From the NCBI GenBank assembly GCA_963730285.1, contig CAVSQY010000005.1, positions 1 through 64,000 of the forward strand: 64,000 bases of DNA. The letters are read 5' to 3'. The DNA is from JARDZU01 sp963730285. Lineage in GTDB: Bacteria; Actinomycetota; Acidimicrobiia; Spongiisociales; ZC4RG35. Position 1 is the first letter of the stretch. Each line of letters opens with the position of its first letter. The notes under the pieces were generated by a model. It searched no databases, was not told the origin of the DNA, and saw nothing but the letters and a program-made list of their open reading frames with translations. A program made the translations under genes and the position numbers. This document shows, in pieces, positions 1-8,718 of the stretch.

Positions 1-254
1 CTCTCGACCTGGTATCGGCGCTCAACACGGGCCACCGCGGATCGATGTCGACTGTTCATGCGAACTCGCCACGCGAGGCTCTGTGGCGATTGGAGACCCT
101 GGCATTGTCGGCCGGCGACACTTCTGAGCGGGCCATCCGGCGCCAGCTCTTCTCGGCCATCGATGTGGTAGTCCATCTCGAGCGGGCCGGTGGGGCACGC
201 CGGATCGTTTCGATCGAAAGCGTGCCCGGGCAGGGAGACGAGAGCGGATGGTGA
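1..254 (+). CDS. cpaF: CpaF/TadA-type secretion ATPase, C-terminal end (5' truncated by window)
   Basis: Only the last 83 or so codons are present; reading starts in frame at base 3. The segment NTGHRGSMSTVHANSPREAL followed by LWRLETLAL matches the conserved C-terminal part of CpaF/TadA type II/IV secretion ATPases, where the 'STVHANS' stretch follows the Walker B region. In the family this hexameric cytoplasmic ATPase powers assembly or export of Flp/Tad pili. The stop overlaps the start of the next gene by 7 bases, and TadB/TadC-like and pilin genes follow, so the assignment rests on both motif and context. Confidence 0.85.
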   Translation, partial: LDLVSALNTGHRGSMSTVHANSPREALWRLETLALSAGDTSERAIRRQLFSAIDVVVHLERAGGARRIVSIESVPGQGDESGW

Positions 255-892
255 GTGCCCTCGCTGTGGCCGTCGCTGTTCTCGCAAGGATGGGTTGGCT
301 GCGACTGTCACTCCTGGTGGGGTCGATGTACCTCCCGGTTCCCACCGGGCTCCTGCTGATCGCACTCGCCATAGGGCGGCGGCGCGTGGAGGCGGCCGAC
401 GCGGCGAGTTTCTGCGACGCCGTCAGCAAGGAGCTCAGGGCCGGAGAGTCGGTCCGTGATGCAATCCGGTTGGCGGCCGAGAGTGTCGGCGCCGATCAAA
501 TTGCCGAGACTTGCGCGGCCACCAGCAGGCTCGACCTGATCGGGATGGCGGCGGCCCGGCAGTTCGAGGAGATCGGCGAGGAGTTGATGGCAGTGGTTCG
601 CCGACGGGACGGACTAGGTGTTCGACCGGCCGTGATGTTCGAGGAATTGGTGCAGGTGGCTCTGGCCCGCTCCGAGGTGAGACACGAGGTGTCCATCGCC
701 ACGGCTCCGGCCCGCGCCACCGCGGCCGTCCTGCTACTCGCCCCGCTCGGGGCCTTGGCCTGGGTGGTGGCAAATGGCGAGCTCTCCGCATCGTTGGCCC
801 GACCCGAGCAGAGGTTCGCTGCCGCAATCGGCCTTGCCCTGGTCGTCACCGGCCTGGTGCTGGCAACGGCGATCCTGAGGAGGTCGACGTGA
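248..892 (+). CDS. TadB-like pilus assembly membrane protein (T2SSF fold)
   Basis: A 214-residue protein with hydrophobic segments near residues 5-40 and two at the C-terminus (about 160-180 and 190-210). They flank a charged cytoplasmic helical region, as in GspF/TadB proteins that form the inner-membrane platform of Tad pili. It is shorter than typical TadB (about 300 residues), as is common in Gram-positive Tad loci. The ATG overlaps the cpaF end, and its stop overlaps the next start in a GTGA arrangement, so the operon is translationally coupled. The family call is from topology and position, not from a strong motif. Confidence 0.7.
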   Translation: MVSALAVAVAVLARMGWLRLSLLVGSMYLPVPTGLLLIALAIGRRRVEAADAASFCDAVSKELRAGESVRDAIRLAAESVGADQIAETCAATSRLDLIGMAAARQFEEIGEELMAVVRRRDGLGVRPAVMFEELVQVALARSEVRHEVSIATAPARATAAVLLLAPLGALAWVVANGELSASLARPEQRFAAAIGLALVVTGLVLATAILRRST

Positions 893-1428
893 CCGCCATC
901 GTCTGGCTTTCCGTCGGTTTGGCAGTGGGAGGCGTGCCGTGTGCGGCGACCGTGGCGACCGTTCTCACGATCGGGCGTGTGATCAGGGCTCGGTCGACTA
1001 CGGAGCCGGGGATCCGGCCGATCCTCTTCTCGCTGTTGATCGAGGTGCGCTCCGGATTCTCGGTCTTGGGCGCCCTGATGACGGTGGCCGCCCTCTATCC
1101 GCAGCATCGTGAGCTCAATCGGGTGGCTCGTGTTGCCTCGGTTTCAGGCTTGACCGCCGCACTGGGGGGCGTCGACGGCCATCTGCAGCCGGTCTTGTCC
1201 CAGCTCGCCAGGTCGCAGATATCGGGCGCTCCCATGGCAGACACGATCAGGGCGATGATCGAGGCCGACATCGCACGGGACAGGACAGAGATGATTGCCC
1301 GGGCGAGGAAGCTGCCCACCCGGCTGATGATCCCGGTGACCTTGCTGATCCTGCCGGGATTGGTCCTCCTCTTCTATGCGCCGGCACTCGTCAGGCTGTT
1401 CGGCGAGATATCGGGCCCACTCACATGA
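889..1428 (+). CDS. TadC-like pilus assembly membrane protein
   Basis: A 179-residue membrane protein. The GTG start is chosen because it overlaps the upstream TGA and because the residues before it do not resemble the family. It has an N-terminal membrane segment (about 1-25), a cytoplasmic helical region with DTIRAMIEADIARDRTEMI, and a C-terminal hydrophobic segment LMIPVTLLILPGLVLLFYAP typical of the last helix of T2SSF/TadC proteins. With the preceding TadB-like protein it would form the platform on which the CpaF ATPase acts. Like its neighbour it is shorter than the classical family. Confidence 0.7.
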   Translation: MTAIVWLSVGLAVGGVPCAATVATVLTIGRVIRARSTTEPGIRPILFSLLIEVRSGFSVLGALMTVAALYPQHRELNRVARVASVSGLTAALGGVDGHLQPVLSQLARSQISGAPMADTIRAMIEADIARDRTEMIARARKLPTRLMIPVTLLILPGLVLLFYAPALVRLFGEISGPLT

Positions 1429-1482
1429 ATTCTTCCGCACTTCTCCCCGCACCGGTCGGTCACCGGAGAGGAAGGAGAGCAA

Positions 1483-1674
1483 ATGACTCGGATATGGACG
1501 TGGATGTTGGTGAGGGAAGATCGTGGCCAGGCCACGGTCGAATACTTCCTGGTGATTCTGGCTGCTTCGGCGCTGGCGGTCCTGGCCTTGCGATGGCTTC
1601 AATCGGGGAGCGGCGGAAGCCTGCTCGGGAGTTTGTTCGGCAAGGTGGTCAGCTGGGTCGCGGGCAAGTTCTGA
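1483..1674 (+). CDS. Flp-like pilin / DUF4244-type small protein
   Basis: A 63-residue protein with a short charged N-terminus, then GQATVEYFLVILAASALAVL, a hydrophobic helix preceded by the Gly/Glu pattern of type IV Flp pilins. The glutamate sits five residues into the helix, as in pilins cleaved by TadV/prepilin peptidase. In actinobacterial Tad loci this position holds the DUF4244 pilin. The start is an ATG preceded by GGAGAGGAAGGAG, a strong Shine-Dalgarno sequence at about 1465-1477. It is likely the major pilus subunit. No prepilin peptidase gene is visible in the window. Confidence 0.75.
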   Translation: MTRIWTWMLVREDRGQATVEYFLVILAASALAVLALRWLQSGSGGSLLGSLFGKVVSWVAGKF

Positions 1675-1691
1675 ACGGGGAGGCCGGGACG

Positions 1692-2036
1692 GTGACGGTC
1701 GAGTTCTTCCTCCTTCTTCCCCTGGTTGTCGTGGTGCTCGCCGCGTCGATTCAGGTGATCGGCATGGCGCGGATGCGTCTCGAGCTGCAGAGTGCGGTTC
1801 GAGACGGAGCACGCGTGGCCGCGACCACGCCTGATCCTTCCCGGGCGGTGGAAGCCGTGCTGGCTGCGATGTCCCCTCAGTCGAGGGAGCGGCTGCGAGT
1901 GTCGGTTCAGCGCCCGGCAACGGTGGGGGCGGCGGCCAGGGTGTCGGCCACGATCAGGTATCTGCTCGGCCCTCCATTCCCCTCCGACTACGGGATGGAC
2001 ATCTCGGCCAGCGCGACCATGCGGACCGAGCGATGA
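1692..2036 (+). CDS. TadE-like pseudopilin
   Basis: A 114-residue protein starting directly with VTVEFFLLLPLVVVVLAASI, the hallmark TadE-like helix with the T-V-E-F motif, followed by a soluble tail with RDGARVAATT as in TadE family members. The open frame extends upstream across the pilin gene, but GTG at 1692 is preceded at 8 bases by GGGGAGG (1677-1683), which decides the start. TadE-like proteins are minor pseudopilins of Tad systems. The stop overlaps the next ATG (ATGA). Confidence 0.75.
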   Translation: MTVEFFLLLPLVVVVLAASIQVIGMARMRLELQSAVRDGARVAATTPDPSRAVEAVLAAMSPQSRERLRVSVQRPATVGAAARVSATIRYLLGPPFPSDYGMDISASATMRTER

Positions 2037-2419
2037 GCAACGAGCGTGGGGCGATGAGCGCCCTGTTGCTGGCGATCGGCGCGGTTGTTGCCCTCGTGGC
2101 CGGGGCGACTGCTGCGGTTGGGGTTCTCCTCGCGGAGAGGGAGCATGCGGCCACCGCGGCGGAGGCGGCTGCCCTGGCCGCGGCAGTCGCCACGTATCCA
2201 CCCGCCTGGTCGGCTGATCCGGACGAGGTGGCCGCCGAGTACGCCGCCCGCAACGGAGCCCACCTCATCAGCTGTGGCTGTCCGGTGGATGCTTCACTCC
2301 GGGCGAGGACGGTTGTTGTCACGGTTGGCCTGGTGGCCGACGTCCCCATCTTTGGCGAGGTCCTGGTGGGTAGGACGGCCCGAGCGGAGTTCGACCCAAT
2401 CGATTGGCTGGGGAGGTGA
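2033..2419 (+). CDS. TadG/Rv3654c-like secreted helicase-adjacent protein (TadE family variant)
   Basis: A 128-residue protein with an N-terminal membrane helix (about 8-33, MSALLLAIGAVVALVAGATA) then an alanine-rich segment AATAAEAAALAAAVA. This is the usual layout of the last short gene in actinobacterial Tad loci (Rv3654c-like, 'TadE-like'). There are two cysteines in ISCGCPVD. It overlaps the TadE-like gene by 4 bases and ends the operon. Its function in pilus assembly is unproven; the assignment is by topology, Ala-rich segment and context. Confidence 0.65.
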   Translation: MSNERGAMSALLLAIGAVVALVAGATAAVGVLLAEREHAATAAEAAALAAAVATYPPAWSADPDEVAAEYAARNGAHLISCGCPVDASLRARTVVVTVGLVADVPIFGEVLVGRTARAEFDPIDWLGR

Positions 2420-2425
2420 CACAAT
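2420..2425 (+). promoter_or_regulatory. Putative -10 hexamer (CACAAT) for leaderless ybaK
   Basis: CACAAT lies 6 bases before the GTG start of ybaK, right after the Tad operon stop, and no Shine-Dalgarno sequence is placed correctly for that start. The same hexamer and spacing recur before the minus-strand acyltransferase gene. No clear -35 element. Confidence 0.3.
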
Positions 2426-2431
2426 CAGGGT

Positions 2432-2905
2432 GTGGCAGCCACACCTGCAATCCAAGAGCTGGATCGTCTCGGCATCGATTACCAGGCCCATGACTACGAG
2501 GTGGCCGAACATGTCGGGGATGGGTATGGAGAGGCCGTGGCCAGGGCGATCGGGTTGCCCGATGCCCGTGTGTTCAAGACCTTGGTGGCAGAGGTCGACT
2601 CGAATCCGGTGGTGGCGGTCGTCCCCGTCGATCGCAGGCTGTCCACGAAGCTGCTCGCCCGTGCCGCTGGTGGGAAGCGGGGAGCGTTGACCGACCCAGC
2701 TACTGCCGAGCGTCTAACCGGATACGTGACTGGTGGCATAAGCCCCCTCGGCCAGAAGCGCAAGCTTCCCCTGTTTCTCGATCGCTCTGCACACGACCAC
2801 GAGACGATCGCCGTCTCAGGTGGGAGACGGGGCGTCCAAATCGAGTTGAGCCCAGATGATCTCTTGCGTGCCACCGGTGGCATGCTGGCCGAACTGAGCG
2901 ACTGA
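2432..2905 (+). CDS. ybaK: Cys-tRNA(Pro)/Cys-tRNA(Cys) deacylase YbaK-like
   Basis: A 157-residue YbaK/EbsC-family protein, close to the family length. Seen: the substrate-binding lysine region DARVFKTLVAEV, the segment VPVDRRLSTKLLARAAGGKR, and the conserved GYVTGGISPLGQKRKLP loop. In the family this trans-editing enzyme hydrolyses Cys mischarged on tRNA(Pro) in the cytoplasm. The GTG start has no Shine-Dalgarno but a CACAAT hexamer 6 bases upstream. It stands alone between the Tad operon and polX. Confidence 0.88.
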   Translation: MAATPAIQELDRLGIDYQAHDYEVAEHVGDGYGEAVARAIGLPDARVFKTLVAEVDSNPVVAVVPVDRRLSTKLLARAAGGKRGALTDPATAERLTGYVTGGISPLGQKRKLPLFLDRSAHDHETIAVSGGRRGVQIELSPDDLLRATGGMLAELSD

Positions 2906-2913
2906 GCTGCCGA

Positions 2914-2919
2914 TAGGCT
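2914..2919 (+). promoter_or_regulatory. Putative -10 hexamer (TAGGCT) for leaderless polX
   Basis: TAGGCT lies 7 bases upstream of the polX ATG, in the 21-base gap after ybaK. There is no Shine-Dalgarno sequence. The spacing fits transcription beginning at or next to the start codon. Part of a pattern repeated before many genes in this window. Confidence 0.45.
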
Positions 2920-2926
2920 GGCGACG

Positions 2927-4654
2927 ATGGCCACCCGCTCGGAGATCCTTCGCATGCTGGCGGAGCTGGCCAAGCTCACGGCTCTCGACGAAGGGAGCCC
3001 TCAGGCGTTCAGGGTGCGTGCCTATGAGAATGCGTTGCACGGCATCGAGGGGTACCAGGGAGACCTCACGAGCCCAACCAAGAGTGACCTGATCGACATC
3101 AAGGGTGTGGGGGGATCGACAGCCGACAAGATCCTCGAATTCATTTCCACGGGCACGGTCTCCAAGCTCGAAGGCCTCCGTCAGAAGTATCCCCCAGCAT
3201 TCGTCGAACTGACCAAGATCCCCGGTTTGGGGCCGAAGACGCTCAAGCTGATCAGGTCGGAGCTCGGTGTTGAAGACATCGAGGGTCTACGTCAGGCCCT
3301 TGCCGCCGAGAGACTGCGCGAGCTGCCCGGTTTGGGAAAGACGTCGGAAGAGAAGATCGCCAAGGCGATCGAGAGGCTCGGGCTCCACGGGAAAGATCGT
3401 CGGACTCCTCTGGTCGAGGCACTCCCCCTCGCCCGGTCTCTCGCTGGGCGCATCTCCTCATTGGCCTCGGTGGAAGTCGCGGTTCCATGTGGGTCGATAA
3501 GACGGTTCTCCGAGAGCGTGGGTGACATAGACATCGTGGTCGCCACCACCGACCCTGTCGAGGTGTCCACCTTCGTGCTCGCCCTCCCTGAGGTCTCCGA
3601 GACGATCGGGTCGGGCGACACCAAGACTTCGTTCCTCACCAGGGAGGGGATGCAGGTCGATGTGAGGACAGTGGAGCCGGGTCAGCTCGGCTCCGCACTC
3701 CTCTATTTCACCGGCTCCAAGGCCCACAACATCGCCCTGAGGCAACGCGCCATCGATCGCGGCTGGCTCCTCAGCGAATACGGCCTCTTCGAAGACGGGA
3801 AACTGATCGTCTCCGATCCCGAGGAAGCCATATACGAGGCACTCGGCATGCAGCCAGTCCCGCCCCCGATGCGCGAGGGCACAGGCGAGATGGAGGCGGC
3901 GGCACGGGGTGACTTGCCCGATCTGATCCGGCGAGAGCGGATCATGGGAGACCTCCACTATCACAGTGATCGTTCGGGAGACGGGCGCGCCTCGCCTGAG
4001 GAGATGGCCCGCGCCGCGATCGGAGCAGGCTACCGATACGTCGCCTTCACCGATCATGGAGAGAACCTCGCCATCAACGGGTCGTCACGGGAGGAGATGC
4101 TCGCCCATCGAGAACTGATAAGGCAATTGCAGGATCAATACCCCGAGATCACGCTTTTGTTCGGCTGTGAGCTCAACATCGGCCCGGATGGGGAGCTCGA
4201 CTACGACCCGGAGTTCAGGTTGGAATTCGACTACTGCGTGGCGTCGATCCACTCTCACTTCGACCTCCCTAAGGATCGTCAGACGGCAAGGATCTTGCGG
4301 GCCTTGGCGGATCCCGCGGTCAACGCGATCGGTCATCTGAGTGGGCGCTACGTGGGAAGGCGACCGGGTGTCGAGCTCGACGTCGAGGTGGTGCTCGAGG
4401 CACTGGAGGTCACCGGTGTCGCGCTGGAGATCAACGGCGCCCTCGATCGCCTCGATGCTTCGGCCGAAGTTGCACGAGTTGCCATGGGCCGGGACATCCA
4501 CTTTGTGATCGATACCGACTCACATCATCCGGCTGACCTGGTCAGGATGGACTTCGGGGTCTCTTACGCGCAGCGTGGCTGGGTCACCGTGGATCGGGTC
4601 ATCAACGCACTTCCGACCGAGGAGTTCCTGGCGTGGTCGCGCCGACGGCGATGA
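2927..4654 (+). CDS. polX: DNA polymerase/3'-5' exonuclease PolX (Pol X + PHP)
   Basis: A 575-residue bacterial family X polymerase. Domains in order: N-terminal 8-kDa/helix-hairpin-helix region (about 1-150, HhH motifs IKGVGGSTADKI, IPGLGPKTLKL, LPGLGKTSEEKI); nucleotidyltransferase core with GS at 189-190 and metal-binding D200 and D202 in VGDIDIVV; thumb domain; and C-terminal PHP domain from about residue 341, beginning GDLHYHSDRSGDG, with later His/Asp ligands (FTDHGE, DTDSHHP). The family fills short gaps in base-excision repair, and the PHP domain supplies Mn-dependent 3'-5' exonuclease. All key acidic residues appear intact. Length is normal. Confidence 0.93.
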   Translation: MATRSEILRMLAELAKLTALDEGSPQAFRVRAYENALHGIEGYQGDLTSPTKSDLIDIKGVGGSTADKILEFISTGTVSKLEGLRQKYPPAFVELTKIPGLGPKTLKLIRSELGVEDIEGLRQALAAERLRELPGLGKTSEEKIAKAIERLGLHGKDRRTPLVEALPLARSLAGRISSLASVEVAVPCGSIRRFSESVGDIDIVVATTDPVEVSTFVLALPEVSETIGSGDTKTSFLTREGMQVDVRTVEPGQLGSALLYFTGSKAHNIALRQRAIDRGWLLSEYGLFEDGKLIVSDPEEAIYEALGMQPVPPPMREGTGEMEAAARGDLPDLIRRERIMGDLHYHSDRSGDGRASPEEMARAAIGAGYRYVAFTDHGENLAINGSSREEMLAHRELIRQLQDQYPEITLLFGCELNIGPDGELDYDPEFRLEFDYCVASIHSHFDLPKDRQTARILRALADPAVNAIGHLSGRYVGRRPGVELDVEVVLEALEVTGVALEINGALDRLDASAEVARVAMGRDIHFVIDTDSHHPADLVRMDFGVSYAQRGWVTVDRVINALPTEEFLAWSRRRR

Positions 4655-4759
4655 GCAGGGGCACCGCGTCGCCGGTTGCCGCCAAATCCGATCCTTGTAA
4701 TTCACCGCCGCACGAATGATCCTGTCGTCTTGGCGACGACCCCAAAGGAGACAGCCCAG

Positions 4760-6067
4760 GTGGCCAGCACCTTCGTTCTCGACACATGTGTCCTGCTCGC
4801 CGACCCGCAGTCCCCATTCCGATTCGATGAACACGATGTGGTGCTGCCGTTGGTCGTGATCGAGGAGCTGGATCGCAAGAAAACCCGGATGGATGAGGTG
4901 GGCGCCAACGCCCGAGCGGCAATACGGATCCTCGAAGAGCTTGGGGCATCGAGACCCGGCGGTCTGAGTGAGCCGGCCCCACTGCCCAGCGGCGGGTCTT
5001 TGCGGATCGAGCTGAATGGCATCGTCTCGGATCGGTTGCCCCCGGTTCTCGACCCACTCACCCCAGACCATCGAATCCTGGCCACGTGCCTCAACCTCCA
5101 GGAGACGACCTCGGCGGTGCTCGTCACCAAGGACGCCTCCCTCCGTATCAAAGGCGCCCAACTCGGGGTCCCGGTTCAGGACTATCGGGGCGATACGGTG
5201 CCGGTCGAGCAACTGCACTCCGGTCTGGTTGAGCGGGAGACTGAGGGCGACACGATCGATCGGCTCTTCGACGAGGGCAAGGTCGAGCTCGACGGCATCG
5301 AGGCCATGGTCAACCAGTTCGTCTTGTTGCGCTCCGGCGCTTCCCGCTCGGCGCTGGCCCGTGTCATACAAGCCGAGCCGACGGTGGTGGTGGAAAGAGT
5401 CCCGAGCCATCTCCGAGCATTCGGCGTCGAGCCAAAGAACGTGCGGCAGACCGTTGCGCTACATCAGCTGCTAGATCCAGACATCCCGGCCGTGTCCCTG
5501 ATGGGCATGGCGGGCACAGGCAAGACTTTCCTGGCATTGGCGGCCGCGTTGGAGCAGGTCCTCGAACAAGGGAGGTATCGCCGTGTGTCGGTCTATCGGC
5601 CATTGGTTGCGGTGGGTCGCCAGGAGGTCGGCTACCTGCCCGGGGACCTGAGCGAGAAACTGGCCCCATGGATGGCGGCGGTGCACGACAACCTCTATGC
5701 CCTTTTCTCCGACGCCGGTGTCGACGGGGCCAGACATGCGATCGAAGAGTTGGTTGACCGAGGCGAGCTGGAGATGGCTGCTGTCACCTATCTTCGAGGC
5801 CGTTCCATCACCGGTGAGTTCGTCATCATCGACGAGGCCCAAAACCTGGAGTTGTCGACCCTGAAGGTGATCCTGACCCGTATGTCGCGGGACTCCAAGG
5901 TGGTGTTTTGCGGGGATCTCTCCCAGGTCGACAACCCCTACATCTCCCCATTCGGGGGTCTCGCCGCCTTGATCGAGAAGTTCAAGGGATCGTCGCTATT
6001 TGGCCACGTGACCCTGGATCGCTCCGTCCGCTCCCCTTTGGCAGAGATGGCCGCGACAGTCCTGTGA
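4760..6067 (+). CDS. PhoH2-type protein (PIN domain + PhoH-like ATPase)
   Basis: A 435-residue fusion. The N-terminal PIN RNase domain (about 1-130) begins STFVLDTCVLLADPQSPF with the first catalytic Asp and continues VIEELDRKK and TKDASLRIK. The C-terminal PhoH ATPase has Walker A GMAGTGKT (about 249) and Walker B VIIDEAQN (about 355). Known members (PhoH2/YlaK) act as ATP-dependent RNA unwinding ribonucleases. An in-frame ATG exists at 4676, but GTG at 4760 is chosen: AAAGGAG lies 8 bases before it and the PIN fold starts immediately after. It converges with topA, 12 bases apart. Confidence 0.88.
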   Translation: MASTFVLDTCVLLADPQSPFRFDEHDVVLPLVVIEELDRKKTRMDEVGANARAAIRILEELGASRPGGLSEPAPLPSGGSLRIELNGIVSDRLPPVLDPLTPDHRILATCLNLQETTSAVLVTKDASLRIKGAQLGVPVQDYRGDTVPVEQLHSGLVERETEGDTIDRLFDEGKVELDGIEAMVNQFVLLRSGASRSALARVIQAEPTVVVERVPSHLRAFGVEPKNVRQTVALHQLLDPDIPAVSLMGMAGTGKTFLALAAALEQVLEQGRYRRVSVYRPLVAVGRQEVGYLPGDLSEKLAPWMAAVHDNLYALFSDAGVDGARHAIEELVDRGELEMAAVTYLRGRSITGEFVIIDEAQNLELSTLKVILTRMSRDSKVVFCGDLSQVDNPYISPFGGLAALIEKFKGSSLFGHVTLDRSVRSPLAEMAATVL

Positions 6068-6079
6068 CCGCCAGACCGG

Positions 6080-8638
6080 TCACTTTCCGACTCTCTCGCG
6101 GCGGGCGGCGAGGAGCTCGGCTGCTCGCTCGATGGTGATGGTCTCCGGCGAGTCGCCCTGCCGCAGGGAGGCGTTGACCTCCCCATCGGTCACATAAGGC
6201 CCATACCGCCCAGATTTGACCGTCACCGGCTTGCCCGACACGGGGTCATCACCCAATTCCTTCAATGGTGACTTGGCCTGGCCACGTCGCCGCGGCGGCT
6301 CGGCAAGGAGTTTGAGGGCGTCTTCCACGGTGAGCGTGAACAACTGGCCCTCGCTCTCCAGACTCCGGCGGTCATCGCCTCTCTGGATGTACGGGCCGTA
6401 TCGGCCGTTCAGCGCCACGATGTCCACCGCATCGGGATCCTGGCCCACCGTTCGAGGAAGTGAGAGCAGCTTCAACGCGGTGTCGAGCGACAACTCGTCC
6501 AATGACATCGTCTTGAACAACGAAGCGCGCTTCGGTTTTTCCTTGCTGCCTTCCTCGACATCGCCCAGCTGGACATATGGCCCGAACCGGCCGGTCTTGC
6601 CGAGCACGACCATCCCGGTGTCGGGATCTGTGCCGAAGATCTTGTCACCGGCATTCTGAGTCTGAACCAGCTCTATCGCCTTCTCGACGGTGAGCTCGTC
6701 CGGTGCGAGATCGGTTGGTATGGAGGCCCGTTCATCGCCGATTTCGACATAAGGCCCGTATCGGCCGATTCGTGCCACGACCGGGGTGCCCGAGTCGTCC
6801 TCCCCGATGGGGATCGAGCCAACGGCGCGCGGGTCGATCTCGTCGAGGCGCGCCGCCACCTTGGTCTTCAGCCCGTTGTCGCCAAAGTAGAACTTGGTGA
6901 GCCATGGGACCGACTCTTCGTCGCCCGAGGCAATTCGGTCGAGGTCGTCTTCCATCGCTGCGGTGAACGAATAGTCGACCAGTTGCGGGAAATGCTTCTC
7001 GAGGAGAGCGACGACGCCGAAGGCGGTGAAGGTGGGTACGAGGGCGGAGCCCTTCTTCCACACATATCCACGGTCCTGAATGGTGGACATTATCGATGCA
7101 TAGGTGGAGGGACGGCCCACCCCGAGTTCCTCGAGCCGTTGCACCAGCGATGCTTCGGTGTATCGCGCAGGAGGACGAGTCTCGTGCCCGGTTGGCTCGA
7201 GTCTCTGCACTGCCAGCTCATCGCCCTGGGTCAATTGGGGGAGCACGCTCTCGTCGTCATCGAGCTCCGACTCGGGGTCGTCACTGCCCTGGACATAGGC
7301 CTTGAGGAAACCAGGGAAGGTGATGGTGCGACCGCTGGTCCCGAAGACCGTGTCTCGGCCGTCGGGCAGGGTCGCGGTGATGCGGGCCGAGACTGTCACA
7401 CCCTTGGCGTCGGCCATCTGTGAGGCGATGGTCCGCTTCCATATGAGGTCATAGAGTCGGGCCTCGTCAGGTCCCACCTCGGTGGCCACCTCCTCAGGAG
7501 TCCTGAATGTGTCACCGGAGGGCCTTATCGCCTCGTGCGCTTCCTGCGCTCCCTTCACCTTCGACTTGTAGACCCTCGGGCTGGGGGAGAGGTATTCCTT
7601 GCCATACAGCTTGGTGATTTGAGATCGCGCCGAGGCCACGGCCGACTCCGATATGGAAGTCGAATCGGTCCGCATATAGGTGATGTGCCCGTTCTCGTAG
7701 AGACGCTGGGCCACCGACATGGTCCTCGACGATGAATAGCGGAGTTTCCGACTCGCCTCTTGTTGGAGAGTGGAGGTACGGAAGGGTGGATAGGGAGAGC
7801 GCTTGTATGGCTTCTCCTCGACGCTGGAGACCTCGAAATGGGAATCGAGAAGGTCTCTGGCCAACACCGTCGCAGCGTCCTGGTCGAGCACGAGCACGCC
7901 TGCCTTGGCCGTGCCGCCCGAGGAGAAGTCCTTTCCGGTGGCCACCCGTCTCTCGTCGACCTGGAGCAGAGTCGCGGGGAAGGTGGAGTCGAGCGCTGAG
8001 GCAGGCGCCAATGTGCCCTCGATGCTCCAGTAGCTAGCCGAGGTGAAGGCCATGCGTTCTCGCTCACGCTCGACGACGATGCGAACGGCGACGCTCTGAA
8101 CCCTTCCGGCCGACAATCCCTGCTGGATCTTCCTCCACAGGACGGGTGATACCTCGTATCCGTAAAGACGGTCCAAGATTCGTCTCGCCTCCTGGGCCTG
8201 CACCAGACGCTGATCCAGTTCTTTGGGATGGGCGAACGCTTCCTCGATGGCCGGTTTCGTGATCTCGTGAAACACCATTCGCCGAACAGGCACCTTTGGC
8301 TTGAGGATCTCGGTCAAGTGCCAAGCGATCGACTCGCCCTCCCGGTCTTCGTCGGTGGCGAGGAACAGCTCGTCGGCGTCCGCCAACATCTCCTTCAGCT
8401 TCTTCACCCGCTCCTTGCGCTCTTTGGGGACCACATAGAGCGGCTCGAAGTCCTTGTCTACGTTGACTCCCAGCCGCGCCCACTCTTCGCCCTTGGCGCG
8501 GGCAGGGATCTCCGACGCCGAGCGGGGAAGATCGCGGATGTGCCCCATGGACGACTCGACCGCGACATCAGACCCCAGGAAACTGGAGATGATTCGCGCC
8601 TTGGTTGGGGACTCGACGATGACGAGGCTCTTGGGCAT
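6080..8638 (-). CDS. topA: DNA topoisomerase I (type IA)
   Basis: An 852-residue omega protein. The Toprim domain starts at residue 4 (LVIVESPTKARII) with the acidic TDEDREGE motif at 95-102. The catalytic tyrosine is Tyr321 in HITYMRTDSTSIS. The C-terminal 240 residues hold four topoisomerase C-terminal repeats, each with a GRYGPY/GRFGPY core (GRYGPYVEIGD, GRFGPYVQLGD, GRYGPYIQRGD, GRYGPYVTDGE). No four-cysteine zinc fingers are present, as in other actinobacteria. It relaxes negatively supercoiled DNA. No Shine-Dalgarno is seen before the ATG. The gene is divergent from tmk with an 80-base gap. Confidence 0.95.
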   Translation of the reverse strand: MPKSLVIVESPTKARIISSFLGSDVAVESSMGHIRDLPRSASEIPARAKGEEWARLGVNVDKDFEPLYVVPKERKERVKKLKEMLADADELFLATDEDREGESIAWHLTEILKPKVPVRRMVFHEITKPAIEEAFAHPKELDQRLVQAQEARRILDRLYGYEVSPVLWRKIQQGLSAGRVQSVAVRIVVERERERMAFTSASYWSIEGTLAPASALDSTFPATLLQVDERRVATGKDFSSGGTAKAGVLVLDQDAATVLARDLLDSHFEVSSVEEKPYKRSPYPPFRTSTLQQEASRKLRYSSSRTMSVAQRLYENGHITYMRTDSTSISESAVASARSQITKLYGKEYLSPSPRVYKSKVKGAQEAHEAIRPSGDTFRTPEEVATEVGPDEARLYDLIWKRTIASQMADAKGVTVSARITATLPDGRDTVFGTSGRTITFPGFLKAYVQGSDDPESELDDDESVLPQLTQGDELAVQRLEPTGHETRPPARYTEASLVQRLEELGVGRPSTYASIMSTIQDRGYVWKKGSALVPTFTAFGVVALLEKHFPQLVDYSFTAAMEDDLDRIASGDEESVPWLTKFYFGDNGLKTKVAARLDEIDPRAVGSIPIGEDDSGTPVVARIGRYGPYVEIGDERASIPTDLAPDELTVEKAIELVQTQNAGDKIFGTDPDTGMVVLGKTGRFGPYVQLGDVEEGSKEKPKRASLFKTMSLDELSLDTALKLLSLPRTVGQDPDAVDIVALNGRYGPYIQRGDDRRSLESEGQLFTLTVEDALKLLAEPPRRRGQAKSPLKELGDDPVSGKPVTVKSGRYGPYVTDGEVNASLRQGDSPETITIERAAELLAARRERVGK

Positions 8639-8652
8639 ATAGGGGGGGAGTT

Positions 8653-8669
8653 GACCGCATCAAGCGGTC
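8653..8669. repeat. Inverted repeat in the topA-tmk divergent gap
   Basis: GACCGC-ATCAA-GCGGTC is a perfect 6-bp inverted repeat with a 5-base loop, 15 bases upstream of topA and 50 bases upstream of tmk. It could be an operator for the divergent promoters or simply chance. The sequence alone cannot decide. Confidence 0.3.
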
Positions 8670-8703
8670 CAATGTCAACACGACTCATGTCACCGGACCG
8701 GGT

Positions 8704-8709
8704 TACCGT
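8704..8709 (+). promoter_or_regulatory. Putative -10 hexamer (TACCGT) for tmk
   Basis: TACCGT lies 9 bases before the GTG of tmk, with no Shine-Dalgarno sequence between. The identical hexamer at the same distance precedes the sigma-factor gene, and at 6 bases precedes the propeller-like gene at 52860. Confidence 0.4.
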
Positions 8710-8718
8710 CCCGCTTGA